This document shows positions 1 through 9,119 of a stretch of 64,000 nt of DNA, piece by piece. Made by a program: the position numbers and the translations under genes. The stretch is taken from contig NZ_MVFY01000001.1 of assembly GCF_002042885.1 (NCBI RefSeq), forward strand, positions 372,001 through 436,000, written 5' to 3'. The first letter of the stretch is position 1. The number at the start of each line of letters is the position of its first letter. Source of the stretch: Citrobacter portucalensis. Its GTDB lineage: Bacteria > Pseudomonadota > Gammaproteobacteria > Enterobacterales > Enterobacteriaceae. A model generated the notes under the pieces. It was not told the DNA's origin. It made no database searches and worked only from the letters and a program-made list of their open reading frames with translations.

Positions 1-95
1 CTAACTTCTAAATCCCCTTCTCTCGGGCTTACCGGGTTATCGTCAGCGATGTTTGACGAGGCGTTTTCACGCCTGTAACTCTTGAGTAAGCAACA

Positions 96-1811
96 ATGAG
101 CACATTACTAACCGCACAATCCTTACACGTTGATACGGCATTCGGCACGCTATTCGACGATCTTTCCTTTACCCTGAAAAAAGGCGACCGCATCGGGCTT
201 ATCGGTTACAACGGCTGCGGCAAAAGCACGCTGTTAAAACTGCTCGATGGCACGATCTCGCCCACCAGTGGGGCAATCTCGCAGGCGAATCACTGCCATC
301 TCGCGCGTGTAGAACAACATCTACCTGACGATATACTGCCGCTTACGCTGCAGGAAGCCGTTCTCGCTCAACTTCCCGAGCATGAACGCGCAGCTCAGCA
401 GTGGCGGGTTGAAGCACTGCTTGCCGAAATGGGTTTTACGCCAGAGAATTTATCTCTTACAGCGCAAACGTTGAGCGGTGGCCAGCACACGCGCTTGCTA
501 TTAGCGCGGGCACTGATGCGTAATCCTGACCTGCTGCTGCTGGATGAACCGGGTAACCACCTGGATTTGCCTACATTACTGTGGCTTGAGCAGTTCTTAC
601 AGAACTGGTCTGGCAGTTTTGTGGTGGTCTCCCACGACCCGCAGCTGCTGGACGCGGTGACTCACGGAACCTGGATCTTGCGCGATCGCACCCTGCATGC
701 CTTCGATCTACCCTGTAGCGCGGCGCGTCAGGCTCTGGCAGAAAGAGATGTCAGCGATGCTCTGCGCCACAAGGCTGAGCAAAAAGAGATAGACCGGGTG
801 ACTGCCAGCGCCAAACGGCTGGCTACCTGGGGGCGGGTCTACGACAACGAAGATCTCTCCCGCAAGGCCAAGCAGATGGAAAAACAGGTACAGCGCCTGA
901 AAGAGGTGCAAACAGAAGTAACGTCAGGAAGTCAGTGGACACTAACATTGCAGGGTGATGCCCTGCGTGCAGATCGTTTGCTGGAGATGACCAATCTGTC
1001 TGTAGCCCCTGCTCCCGGTGCAGATACACTGTTTTCCATTGCCGGTATCCGGTTAAAAAGCGGCGATCGCGTGGCGATTGTCGGGCGTAACGGTTGCGGG
1101 AAATCATCGCTGTTAAGGCTTATCTGGCAACAGTTTCAGTCACAGCTGGCATCGCCTTCATTGGTGTTACACCCGCGCGTTACCCTGGGTTATTACGACC
1201 AGACGCTGCATCAGCTTGCCGATAACGATTCATTGTTTGACGCGCTGGAAGCGTTTGCCCCGCAGCCAGAGATTCGCAAGATGGCGCTGATTAGCGCGGG
1301 ATTTCCGTGGGTTCGTCATGCGCAGCGAGTCAGCACGTTAAGCGGCGGTGAGCGCTCCCGGTTACTATTTGTTGGGCTGACGCTTGCGCGCTACAGTCTG
1401 CTGATGCTCGATGAACCGACCAACCATCTGGATATGGAAGGCAAAGAGGCGCTGGCAGAAACGCTACAAAGCTATAACGGCGGCGTGTTGCTGGTCAGTC
1501 ACGACCGGCAGCTTATCAGCCAAAGCTGCAACCGGTTCTGGCTAATCGACAATGGCGAACTCAGTGAATGGCACGATCTGGAGGCGGTCAATGCGCGTAT
1601 TCGGGAAACGTCCGCGGAGATAACCGTTCCCAAAACGGCGGTCGAAGCGAAAACTGAAATAAGCGGTGACAGCGATAGATTGCTGGAACAACTTCTCGAT
1701 CTGGAGCAGCGTCTGGCCGACGATCTCGCCCGCAAGCCGAAACATCAAAAACCGTTGTTACAGGCGCAATGGCGTAAAGAGATTGAACGTCTGAACGCAC
1801 AACTGGAGTAA
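96..1811 (+). CDS. ABC-F family ATPase
   Basis: This is a 571-residue soluble twin-ATPase protein of the ABC-F family, whose members act on ribosomes rather than in membrane transport. Nucleotide-binding domain 1 has Walker A GYNGCGKS near residues 37-44, an LSGGQ signature, and a Walker B region reading LLLLDEPGNHLD. Domain 2 has GRNGCGKS, LSGGE and LMLDEPTNHLD. The linker between them, about residues 215-285, is charged, and the C-terminus from about 525 looks like a coiled coil. No membrane segment is seen. The domain-1 motif carries Gly where ABC-F proteins usually have Thr (DEPTNHLD). It is not a close match to EttA, Uup, YheS or YbiT as I remember them, so no symbol is given. The ATG at 96 follows a weak GAG ribosome site. 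Family certain, substrate unknown. Confidence 0.88.
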   Translation: MSTLLTAQSLHVDTAFGTLFDDLSFTLKKGDRIGLIGYNGCGKSTLLKLLDGTISPTSGAISQANHCHLARVEQHLPDDILPLTLQEAVLAQLPEHERAAQQWRVEALLAEMGFTPENLSLTAQTLSGGQHTRLLLARALMRNPDLLLLDEPGNHLDLPTLLWLEQFLQNWSGSFVVVSHDPQLLDAVTHGTWILRDRTLHAFDLPCSAARQALAERDVSDALRHKAEQKEIDRVTASAKRLATWGRVYDNEDLSRKAKQMEKQVQRLKEVQTEVTSGSQWTLTLQGDALRADRLLEMTNLSVAPAPGADTLFSIAGIRLKSGDRVAIVGRNGCGKSSLLRLIWQQFQSQLASPSLVLHPRVTLGYYDQTLHQLADNDSLFDALEAFAPQPEIRKMALISAGFPWVRHAQRVSTLSGGERSRLLFVGLTLARYSLLMLDEPTNHLDMEGKEALAETLQSYNGGVLLVSHDRQLISQSCNRFWLIDNGELSEWHDLEAVNARIRETSAEITVPKTAVEAKTEISGDSDRLLEQLLDLEQRLADDLARKPKHQKPLLQAQWRKEIERLNAQLE

Positions 1812-1818
1812 CCTTTAT

Positions 1819-1884
1819 TGCCGGATGGCGCAAGCTTATCCGGCCTACATCAGCAAAATGTGCGTGTAGGCCAGCCATCCGGCA
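1819..1884. repeat. REP/BIME inverted pair
   Basis: Two oppositely oriented REP units with GCCGGAT...ATCCGGC arms and a GGCCTACA/TGTAGGCC inner pair lie just after the ABC-F stop codon. This is the typical extragenic palindrome of enterobacteria and may stabilise the 3' end of the upstream transcript. Confidence 0.8.
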
Positions 1885-2031
1885 ATTCTTGCGTGACGCT
1901 TTCCAGTTATTCCCCTTCTCCCTTTTTCTTTTTGCACATTCGCCGCACAATTTTAAATATCGCAATCTTGGTGTTGCGTTTAACGGAACATTGATGGTAG
2001 TGTTCCTCTTGAAGGAACAAGGATGATACGG

Positions 2032-2299
2032 ATGATCATGAACTTCAGGCACAAGGGATTGCGCGATTTGTTTCTTCATGGACGAACATCAGGCGTTATG
2101 GCGAAACATGTCCGACGATTACGCCGTTATTGATGCGGCAAGCAAGGTTACAGATATCAATATGCCCGGTTATAAGCTACATCCTCTGGTGGGTGAACGC
2201 GACGGCATATGGGCAATTTCTGTTTCAGGTAACTGGCGTATTACGTTTGAATTCGTCAATGGCGACGCGTACATACTGGATTACGAGGACTATCATTGA
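2032..2299 (+). pseudogene. HigB/RelE-family toxin, frameshifted
   Basis: Reading from ATG 2032 (SD AAGGA at 2018-2022) gives MIMNFRHKGLRDLFLHGRTS and onward in HigB style, through about residue 31. It then hits a stop at 2131-2133. The rest of the toxin continues in the next frame from about 2123 (AVIDAASKVTDINMPGYKLH) to the stop at 2297-2299, ending in the family-typical ILDYEDYH. The two halves join over the short stretch CGCCGTT. Against the roughly 92-residue relatives I remember, about three residues (HRL) are missing, so an 11-nt out-of-frame deletion would explain it. HigB toxins are ribosome-dependent mRNA endonucleases. An internal start at 2078 could make only a truncated 73-residue fragment. 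The stop overlaps the start of the antitoxin gene. Confidence 0.78.
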
Positions 2300-2583
2300 T
2301 GAAGATGGCAAATCATCCCCGTCCTGGGGATATCATTCAGGAAGCGCTGGAAGAACTCAATGTCAGCCTGCGCGAGTTTGCCAGAGCTATGGAGATTGCA
2401 CCGTCAACGGCAAGTCGACTATTAACCGGGAAAGCGGCTCTGACGCCTGAGATGGCGATTAAACTCTCCGTAGTGATTGGCAGTTCACCCGAAATGTGGT
2501 TAAACCTGCAAAATACCTGGAGTCTGGCAGAGGCCCAAAAAAGCGTGGATATTTCACGTCTGCGTAAGCTGGCGGTACAGTGA
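2299..2583 (+). CDS. yddM: HigA-type antitoxin / XRE regulator YddM
   Basis: This is a 94-residue helix-turn-helix protein of the HigA family. It contains the [19 protein letters not shown] and [20 protein letters not shown] segments that form the XRE HTH. It would bind its own promoter and, in intact pairs, neutralise HigB. I chose ATG 2299, which overlaps the toxin stop (TGATG), over the in-frame TTG at 2296. E. coli YddM has the same [10 protein letters not shown] start and also sits beside fdnI. Because the toxin frame is broken, this antitoxin is probably an orphan regulator here. A perfect palindrome follows the stop codon. Confidence 0.9.
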   Translation: MKMANHPRPGDIIQEALEELNVSLREFARAMEIAPSTASRLLTGKAALTPEMAIKLSVVIGSSPEMWLNLQNTWSLAEAQKSVDISRLRKLAVQ

Positions 2584-2588
2584 TATAA

Positions 2589-2617
2589 ATGCCGGATAAA
2601 CTTTTGTCATCCGGCAT
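2589..2617. terminator. Palindrome after yddM (REP-like)
   Basis: ATGCCGGAT and ATCCGGCAT form a perfect 9-bp stem with an 11-nt loop between the convergent yddM and pyrophosphatase genes. There is no long T-run, so it may be a single REP unit acting as a weak bidirectional terminator. Confidence 0.55.
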
Positions 2618-2622
2618 ACCAT

Positions 2623-3225
2623 TTATTGCTGCGGTTTTTTCTCTTTCCAGGCATCCCAGGCCTGTTTGATCTCTTGCTTTGCCGTAGCGGCGTCATTGAA
2701 ACCGTTTAATTCGACCTTCTTGCGCCCTTCCGGCAGATCTTTGTACACGCGGAAGAAAGATTCCAGACGTTGAACTTCAATCTTGGGCAGATCGCTTAAC
2801 TCTTTGATGTCGTCATAAGTGGGGTCAATTTTACTGGCCGGAACGGCGACAATTTTGTCGTCCTTTTCACCGCCGTCGATCATCTTCAGGACGCCAATAG
2901 CGCGCAGCTTAATCAACGTTCCCGGAGCAAGCGGCGCACGGGTATAAAAAATGACGTCCAGCGGGTCACCGTCACCGGCTAAAGACTGGGTGAGTGAACC
3001 GTAGTTGGCGGGATAGGCAACCGGCATTGACTGGAAGCGATCGGCAACGATAAAACCGGTTTTGGCGTCGGTTTCATATTTAATCATTCCACCTGCAGGA
3101 ATTTCGGTTACGGCATAAAACTCTTCCGGGTTGTTCTCCGGCTGAGGAAATTCGAGGATGTTCTGTGCCTGAGCTGAAGCACAAAGAAACACGCTGACTG
3201 CGAGTAATTTTTTCACCAGATGCAT
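2623..3225 (-). CDS. Inorganic pyrophosphatase with signal peptide
   Basis: This is a 200-residue family I soluble inorganic pyrophosphatase, which hydrolyses PPi to two phosphates with Mg2+. The family signature DGDPLDV is at residues 85-91. Other active-site elements are visible: KYETD near 49-53, a YPANYG motif, a DDKIVAVP motif, and RVYKDLPEGRKK near the C-terminus. The unusual feature is the N-terminus. Residues 1-21 (MHLVKKLLAVSVFLCASAQA then Q) form a Sec signal peptide with an AQA cleavage site, while the housekeeping Ppa is cytoplasmic. The predicted mature enzyme is therefore periplasmic. It is transcribed towards yddM and is separated from fdnI by a strong terminator. Fold certain; export inferred from the signal peptide. 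Confidence 0.92.
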   Translation of the reverse strand: MHLVKKLLAVSVFLCASAQAQNILEFPQPENNPEEFYAVTEIPAGGMIKYETDAKTGFIVADRFQSMPVAYPANYGSLTQSLAGDGDPLDVIFYTRAPLAPGTLIKLRAIGVLKMIDGGEKDDKIVAVPASKIDPTYDDIKELSDLPKIEVQRLESFFRVYKDLPEGRKKVELNGFNDAATAKQEIKQAWDAWKEKKPQQ

Positions 3226-3302
3226 TGTCTTTTAACTCTTCTATTATCGGAAAGACAACACCTTACGTTCAGCAGATGACAGAAACATGACGTTTTTTTG
3301 GC

Positions 3303-3333
3303 AAAAAAATGGCGCTACCGATGTAGCGCCATT
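3303..3333 (-). terminator. Rho-independent terminator of fdnGHI
   Basis: AATGGCGCTA/TAGCGCCATT makes a perfect 10-bp stem with a 6-nt loop. On the minus strand it is followed by a T-run (positions 3307-3303). It lies 22 bp beyond the fdnI stop and separates that operon from the pyrophosphatase gene. Confidence 0.85.
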
Positions 3334-3354
3334 GCGTAGAGGGAACATCAGGGA

Positions 3355-4011
3355 TTAGTTAACCCCCTCCTCGCTCTCTTTTTTCGCTTCTTGTCTTTCA
3401 ACTTCGCGATACCAACGTGGGTGATGTTTCTTCGCCCAACGACGGCTCACTTTCCCTTCGACCATGCCTTTAATCGATCCTTTCACCCAGAACGCCATAT
3501 ACATATGGATGAGGATGGCGTGCATCAGGATAATCCCCGCAGCCGCATGGATCAGCAGGCTATAGCGCACGACCTGCATCGGGAAGAACTGCGCAAAGTA
3601 CGGACGCCAGATAATGATACCGGTAATCAGCAGCACGAAAATCATGCTCATAATCGACCAGAACATCATTTTCTGCCCGGCGTTGTATTTGCCCACATCC
3701 GCCACTTTGTGTTCATTGCCTTTCAGTACTTCCACAATGTTTTTCAGCCACGGAATATCTTTCTTATCCGGGATGTTGTGGTGCACAAAGCGTACAAACA
3801 TGAACATCAGTGCCACGAAGATCAGTATGCCGAAGAACGGGTGCAAAATGCGTCCCATCTGCGGCGTACCGAAGGTTTGCGTCAGCCATTGCAGAGTCGG
3901 GAAGAAAAATGAAATCCCCGACAGCGCTACCAGGAAGAAGCAGATCACCACCGTCCAGTGACAGGCGCGGTCGATAAATTTCGTGCGCACAATCATTTTC
4001 GACTTACTCAT
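3355..4011 (-). CDS. fdnI: Formate dehydrogenase-N gamma subunit (cytochrome b556)
   Basis: This is the 218-residue integral membrane subunit that anchors FdnGH to the inner membrane. It carries two b hemes and passes electrons to menaquinone. Four hydrophobic segments are visible, and heme-ligand histidines occur in the [22 protein letters not shown] and [20 protein letters not shown] regions. The protein is close to E. coli FdnI throughout. The start is MSKSKMIV at 4011, overlapping the end of fdnH by 8 bp. The longer in-frame extension to 4059 lies inside fdnH and lacks support. It is the last gene of the operon. Confidence 0.96.
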   Translation of the reverse strand: MSKSKMIVRTKFIDRACHWTVVICFFLVALSGISFFFPTLQWLTQTFGTPQMGRILHPFFGILIFVALMFMFVRFVHHNIPDKKDIPWLKNIVEVLKGNEHKVADVGKYNAGQKMMFWSIMSMIFVLLITGIIIWRPYFAQFFPMQVVRYSLLIHAAAGIILMHAILIHMYMAFWVKGSIKGMVEGKVSRRWAKKHHPRWYREVERQEAKKESEEGVN

Positions 4012-4888
4012 GATGATCCTCCTCGTCGTCGTCCACTTCCTTATTCGGACCAATACCAATGTAGTGGTAAATCAGTCCGGCGAAGGTGGCGATAAATCCG
4101 GCAGCGGCCAGCGGCTTCAGCGCCCCTTTCCACAGATTGATAGAGGTATCTATCTGCGGGTCTTTTGGCAGGCCGTGATACAGTTCAGGCTGGTTGGCAT
4201 GATGCAGAACGTACATGACGTGCGTGCCGCCCACACCTTCCGGGTTGTAAAGACCGGCATGTTCAAAACCGCGTGCCTTCAGTTTGGCCACACGCTGTTC
4301 ACCCATTTCCAGCATTTCCTGCTTGGTGCCGAAATGTATTGCCCCGGTCGGACACGTTTTCACGCAGGCAGGTTCCTGCCCGACGCTGACACGGTCCACA
4401 CACAGCGTACATTTATACACGCGGTTATCCTCTTTATTGAGGCGCGGAATATTAAATGGACACCCGGCAATACAGTAGCCGCAGCCAATGCAGTGCTCTG
4501 ACTGGAAATCGACAATCCCGTTGGCGTACTGGATGATGGCCCCGGCAGACGGGCACGCCTTCAGGCAGCCCGGATCTTCACAGTGCATACAGCCGTCTTT
4601 ACGAATCAACCACTCCAGCTTGCCGTTCTGTTCGGTTTCGGTAAATCGCATCACCGTCCAGGACTTGGCGCTGAGATCGGCGGGGTTGTCATAAACCCCG
4701 ACGCAGTGGCCGACTTCATCGCGGATATCGTTCCACTCTGAACATGCCACCTGACAGGCCTTACAGCCTATGCAGGTGGAAACGTCGATCAGCTTCGCGA
4801 CCTCTGCTTTGTAATCACGAGCCTGAGGTGGCGGCGTGATGGAGTTTGTTGCGGACCGTTTGATGATGTCCTGCGTTTCCATAGACAT
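4004..4888 (-). CDS. fdnH: Formate dehydrogenase-N beta subunit (4x[4Fe-4S])
   Basis: This 294-residue iron-sulfur subunit carries electrons from FdnG across to the cytochrome FdnI. Four ferredoxin-type cysteine clusters are visible: [35 protein letters not shown], and CTLC followed by CVKTC. A C-terminal transmembrane helix ([20 protein letters not shown], about 256-275) anchors it, followed by an acidic tail [15 protein letters not shown] ribosome site lies 7 nt before the ATG at 4888, and only 13 bp separate it from the fdnG stop. Sequence and order match E. coli fdnGHI. Confidence 0.97.
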   Translation of the reverse strand: MSMETQDIIKRSATNSITPPPQARDYKAEVAKLIDVSTCIGCKACQVACSEWNDIRDEVGHCVGVYDNPADLSAKSWTVMRFTETEQNGKLEWLIRKDGCMHCEDPGCLKACPSAGAIIQYANGIVDFQSEHCIGCGYCIAGCPFNIPRLNKEDNRVYKCTLCVDRVSVGQEPACVKTCPTGAIHFGTKQEMLEMGEQRVAKLKARGFEHAGLYNPEGVGGTHVMYVLHHANQPELYHGLPKDPQIDTSINLWKGALKPLAAAGFIATFAGLIYHYIGIGPNKEVDDDEEDHHE

Positions 4889-4901
4889 ATGTTCGCCTCC
4901 C

Positions 4902-7900
4902 TTACGCCTTCTCGATGTTAACTAAAAACGCTTTGTATTCCGGCGTTTGCGAGTTTGCATCACCGACGTTCGGCGTCAGGGTGTTGGCGATAAAGCCTTT
5001 ACGCGCGACTCCTTCAAAGCCCCAGTGGATTGGGATCCCAACCGTTTCTACCTGCTGACCGTTGACGTTCAGGGTACGCAGACGACGAGTGACCACGGCA
5101 ACTGCGCGAATAAATCCACGTTTGCTGCTGACTTTCACGTGATCGCCGTTGTTGATCCCCTTCGCTGCCGCCAGCGTTTCGCTGATTTCCACAAACTGCT
5201 CCGGCTGGGCAATCGCATTCAACAATGCGTGCTTGGTCCAGGTATGGAAATGTTCGGTCAGACGATAGGTCGTCCCGACGTACGGGAAGTCCTGTTTCGT
5301 GCCCATACGAAGTTTATCCGCCTCGTACAGACGCGCTGCCGGGTTGGAGATCACATTCGGGTGCAGCGGGTTAGTGCCCAGCGGCGTTTCCATCGGCTCG
5401 TAGTGTTCCGGGAACGGACCTTCCGCCATCTTATCGATAGCAAACAGACGCCCCAGCCCTTCCGGCTGCATGATAAACGGATTGGTGCCACTGCCCGGTG
5501 CCGCGGTATTGAAGTCCGGGATATCGTTCCCCGTCCACTTCGTACCGTTCCACTGGATAAGCATGCGTTTTGGATCCCACGGTTTACCCTGCGGATCCGC
5601 CGAAGCGCGGTTATACAGCACGCGACGGTTTAGCGGCCATGCCCAGGCCCAGCCCAGCGTATTCCCGAGACCTGACGGGTCGGCGTTATCGCGATTGGCC
5701 ATCTGGTTGCCCTGCTCGGTCCAGCTACCGGTATAAATCCAGCAGGATGATGACGTAGAACCATCATCGCGCAGCAGCGCAAAGCTGTTGAGCAACTGAC
5801 CTTTTTTCGCAACCAGCACGCCGTTGGCATCATAGAGATCTTCCAGCGCATAGCCGTTGTTCTCTTTCGCCACTTCTTCGGAATGCGGTTCGTCCGGCTG
5901 CTTATAGTTCCAGCTCATTTTCAGAACGGGTTCTACAGCTTTACCGCCTTCAGTGCGATACATGTCGCGCAGGCGGTGGTAAATACCGGCAAGGATCTCG
6001 CCGTCGTTGCGTGCTTCTCCAGGGGCATCCTGACCTTTCCAGTGCCACTGCAGCCAGCGGCCGGAGTTGGCGATGGAGCCGTCTTCTTCCGCAAAGCAGG
6101 TAGAAGGCAAACGGAAGACTTCGGTCTGAATCGACGCAGGATCAACGTCGTTTGATTCACCGTGGTTCTGCCAGAACGTTGAGGTTTCGGTCACCAACGG
6201 ATCGATAACCACCAGATACTTCAGTTTGCTGAGGCTCTGCACCACTTTGTTTTTGTCCGGGAAGGACGCAACAGGGTTAAAGCCCTGACAGATGTAGCCG
6301 GTGACTTTCCCGCTATCCATCATGTTGAAGTATTTAATGACGTCGTAGGACTGATCCCACTTCGGCAGCCACTCAAAGCCCCAGTCATTTTCTTTCTGCG
6401 CTGCATTGCCGTAGAAAGATTTCATCAGGCTGACGAAGAACTTCGGATAGTTGCCCCAGTAGTTAACCTGATCGGCCAATGTCGCTTTTGGCGTGTTTGC
6501 GGCCAGATAGGTTTGCAGGTCTGTCTGTTTCTCTGACGGCAGCGTCAGGTAGCCCGGCAGGCTGGTAGAGAGCAGACCTAAGTCGGTTAGCCCTTGAATG
6601 TTGGAGTGACCGCGCAAGGCGTTGACACCGCCACCTGCCATCCCCATGTTGCCGAGCAGCAACTGGATCATCGCCATGGTGCGGATGTTCTGTGCCCCGA
6701 CGGTATGCTGAGTCCAACCCAGCGCGTACAGGAACGTGGTGGTGCGATCGGCTGCACTGGTGGAAGCCAGCACTTCGCAGACTTTCAGGAAGTCTTCTTT
6801 CGGCGTACCACAAATGTTTTCCACCACATCCGGCGTGTAGCGGGAAACGTGCTGTTTTAGCAGGTTCCAGACACAGCGAGGATGGCTTAACGTTTCATCG
6901 CGTTTCGCGTAGCCGTTTTCATCGAACTGGTAGTTCCAGGACGATTTATCGTATTGGCGTTTTTTCGCGTCATACCCGCTGAACAGACCGTCTTCAAAAG
7001 CATAGTCATCCCGCACCAGCAGGCTGGCGTTGGTGTAATGCTTAACGTATTCAGCGTTAATTTTGTTGTTTTCAATCAGGTACAGCAAGACGCCGGACAG
7101 GAACGTAATGTCCGTGCCGGAACGAATTGGCGCATAGATATCCGCCACCGAAGCTGTACGTGTAAAACGAGGGTCAACAACAATCAGCGTGGCATCATTG
7201 TTGTTTTTGGCTTCCATCGCCCAGCGGAATCCCACTGGATGTGCTTCAGCGGCGTTACCACCCATCACCATCACGACGTTAGCGTTTTTAATATCAACCC
7301 AGTGGTTGGTCATCGCACCGCGACCAAATGTTGGAGCAAGACTTGCTACCGTTGGTCCGTGTCAGACGCGCGCCTGGTTGTCTACTGCCAGCATGCCGAG
7401 TGAGCGCACAAATTTTTGCGTCAGCATACCGGTTTCATTACTTGCCGCAGATGCACACAGCATCCCGGTTGAAAGCCAGCGGTTTACCGTTACGCCCTGC
7501 TCATTCTTCTCAATAAAGTTGGCGTCACGGTCAGTTTTCATCAGCTTCGCGATACGGGTGAATGCTTCATCCCAGCTGATACGCTGCCATTTGTCGGAAC
7601 CTGGTGCACGGTATTCCGGGTAACGCAGACGGTTTTCACTGTGCACGTAATCCAGTAATCCTGCGCCCTTAGGACATAATGCCCCACGGCTCACCGGATG
7701 ATCCGGATCCCCTTCAATATGGTAAATCGACTCTTTGGCGTTTTTTGCTCCATCTCCCAGGCTATACATTAATAGCCCGCAACCTACGGAACAGTATGTG
7801 CAGGTGTTTCGGATCTCTTTGGCGCGTAAAAGCTTATAGTTTCGCGCCTGAGCCAGTGCCATTTTGGGTGCAAAACCCAGAGCAGCTACTGTTGTTCCCG

Positions 7901-7949
7901 CCATACCGCCCGCGCAGATTTTAAAAAATTGTCTGCGGCTGACGTCCAT
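4902..7949 (-). CDS. fdnG: Formate dehydrogenase-N alpha subunit, selenocysteine enzyme
   Basis: This is the 1015-residue catalytic subunit that oxidises periplasmic formate to CO2 with a bis-MGD molybdenum cofactor. The N-terminus [10 protein letters not shown] is a twin-arginine (Tat) signal, ending near ALA at residue 33. A [4Fe-4S] site follows with CTYCSVGC and the distal Cys of GALCPKG. Codon 196 is TGA (complement of TCA at 7362-7364) in the context [14 protein letters not shown]. This is the known selenocysteine site, so the two apparent open frames on either side are one gene. The full length equals E. coli FdnG. The ATG at 7949 is preceded by AGAGGAAAG. It heads the fdnGHI operon. 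Expression needs SelA/B/C/D, which are not in this window. Confidence 0.97.
7333..7364 (-). promoter_or_regulatory. UGA(Sec) codon and bacterial SECIS hairpin in fdnG
   Basis: The minus strand reads TGA at 7364-7362, then 11 nt later a hairpin with GG-(U)-AGCAA paired to TTGCT-CC (7350-7333). The bulged U at 7348 and small GUC loop are the SelB-recognition features of bacterial SECIS elements such as fdhF and fdnG. Assignment is by position and structure. Confidence 0.88.
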
Positions 7950-8070
7950 TGCTTTCCTCTTTTTTGCAGGGATTCGTACAGGACATCTCTCAAATCGCGC
8001 CAGCGCGGCATAATTGAAAGATGACATGTACAACTTCGCGACGAAACTATCAGCTATATCCATATTTTTT

Positions 8071-8084
8071 TTGCGTCAAATCAA
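8071..8084 (-). promoter_or_regulatory. FNR-like site upstream of fdnG
   Basis: The minus strand reads TTGATTTGACGCAA, matching 8 of 10 conserved positions of TTGAT-N4-ATCAA. Its centre (8077.5) is 62 bp from the NarL-type palindrome centre. This is close to the 63-bp spacing known for the E. coli fdnG promoter (-41.5 versus -104.5) and would place the transcription start near 8036. Confidence 0.6.
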
Positions 8085-8131
8085 TAACGAAACGGTTCCG
8101 CTACTAAATAGTGCACTTTGTTTAACCTTTG

Positions 8132-8147
8132 TACCTATAAGGGGGTA
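8132..8147. promoter_or_regulatory. NarL/NarP 7-2-7 palindrome upstream of fdnG
   Basis: TACCTAT-AA-GGGGGTA is a 7-2-7 inverted heptamer pair. The left half fits TACYYMT exactly and the right half has one mismatch. It would mediate nitrate activation of fdnGHI, with FNR bound about six turns nearer the start. It also lies about 90 bp before yddG, so an effect on that gene is possible. Confidence 0.7.
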
Positions 8148-8237
8148 GATAAAAGGTAATTAGTTAGCGCGCTACGGTGTAAAAGTGCTATAAATTTCAG
8201 CTTAAATTTTTACCAGCACCATGGACAGACAATCAGA

Positions 8238-9119
8238 ATGACAAAACATAAAGCGACGTTAATTGGGCTCATTGCCATCGTGCTCTGGAGCACGATGGTC
8301 GGGCTAATGCGTGGGGTAAGTGAAGGACTGGGTCCTGCAGGTGGCGCAGCAATGATTTTTTCGTTAAGTGGCCTGTTGCTGATTTTTACCGTTGGCTTTC
8401 CGAATATCAGAAAAATTCCTGTGCGTTATTTAATCGCGGGTAGCGTGCTTTTTGTTACCTATGAAATATGTTTAGCGCTGGCTCTCGGTTATGCGGCTAC
8501 TCGTCACCAGGCTATTGAAGTCGGTATGGTCAATTATCTCTGGCCGAGTCTGACGATATTGTTTGCTATTTTATTTAATGGTCAAAAAACAACCTGGCTG
8601 GTGATCCCTGGATTAATTATCGCACTGACCGGGGTTTGTTGGGTATTGGGTGGCGAAAATGGCCTTAATCCTGGTGAAATTATAAACAACGTTGCCAGCA
8701 GCCCGCTGAGCTATTTCCTCGCCTTTCTTGGCGCATTTATCTGGGCAACGTATTGCACGGTGACCAATAAATACGCAAAAGGCTTTAACGGTATTACCGT
8801 ATTCGTTTTACTAACGGCTGCAAGTTTGTGGGTTTACTATTTTATGACTCCGCAACCAGAAATGATTTTCAGCACTTCGGTGAGTATTAAAATGTTCTCG
8901 GCGGCATTAACGTTAGGATTTGCCTATGCGGCGTGGAATATTGGCATTTTGCATGGCAACGTGACCATCATGGCCGTAGGTTCCTATTTTACCCCAGTGC
9001 TATCCTCCGCTCTGGCTGCTGTGTTACTCAGCGCCCCGTTGTCGCTATCTTTCTGGCAGGGTGCATTGATGGTTTGTGCGGGTTCGCTACTTTGCTGGTT
9101 GGCAACACGCCGCGCCTGA
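8238..9119 (+). CDS. yddG: Aromatic amino acid / methyl viologen exporter YddG
   Basis: This 293-residue DMT-superfamily (EamA) transporter has about ten hydrophobic helices and no signal peptide. E. coli and Salmonella YddG export aromatic amino acids and contribute to paraquat resistance. The sequence is close to those proteins along its full length, including the WSTMVGLMRG start region and the HQAIEVGMVNYLWPS segment. It is divergent from fdnG and just upstream of ompD, the Salmonella arrangement in which YddG and OmpD cooperate in methyl viologen efflux. The ATG at 8238 has only a weak upstream ribosome site. Confidence 0.95.
   Translation: MTKHKATLIGLIAIVLWSTMVGLMRGVSEGLGPAGGAAMIFSLSGLLLIFTVGFPNIRKIPVRYLIAGSVLFVTYEICLALALGYAATRHQAIEVGMVNYLWPSLTILFAILFNGQKTTWLVIPGLIIALTGVCWVLGGENGLNPGEIINNVASSPLSYFLAFLGAFIWATYCTVTNKYAKGFNGITVFVLLTAASLWVYYFMTPQPEMIFSTSVSIKMFSAALTLGFAYAAWNIGILHGNVTIMAVGSYFTPVLSSALAAVLLSAPLSLSFWQGALMVCAGSLLCWLATRRA

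Noticed and set aside
1588-2079. A 163-residue antisense frame across the ABC-F end and REP elements
   Set aside because: It covers REP repeats and the real coding strand, has no ribosome site and no recognisable family; it is a shadow frame.
2078-2299. An intact 73-residue toxin starting at 2078
   Set aside because: The first 15 residues are out of the family frame and unrelated to HigB; the true N-terminus lies in the other frame from 2032.
4902-7313. A separate 803-residue oxidoreductase gene starting [10 protein letters not shown]
   Set aside because: It is the C-terminal part of fdnG after the selenocysteine UGA; the reading frame, SECIS hairpin and full-length match make one gene.
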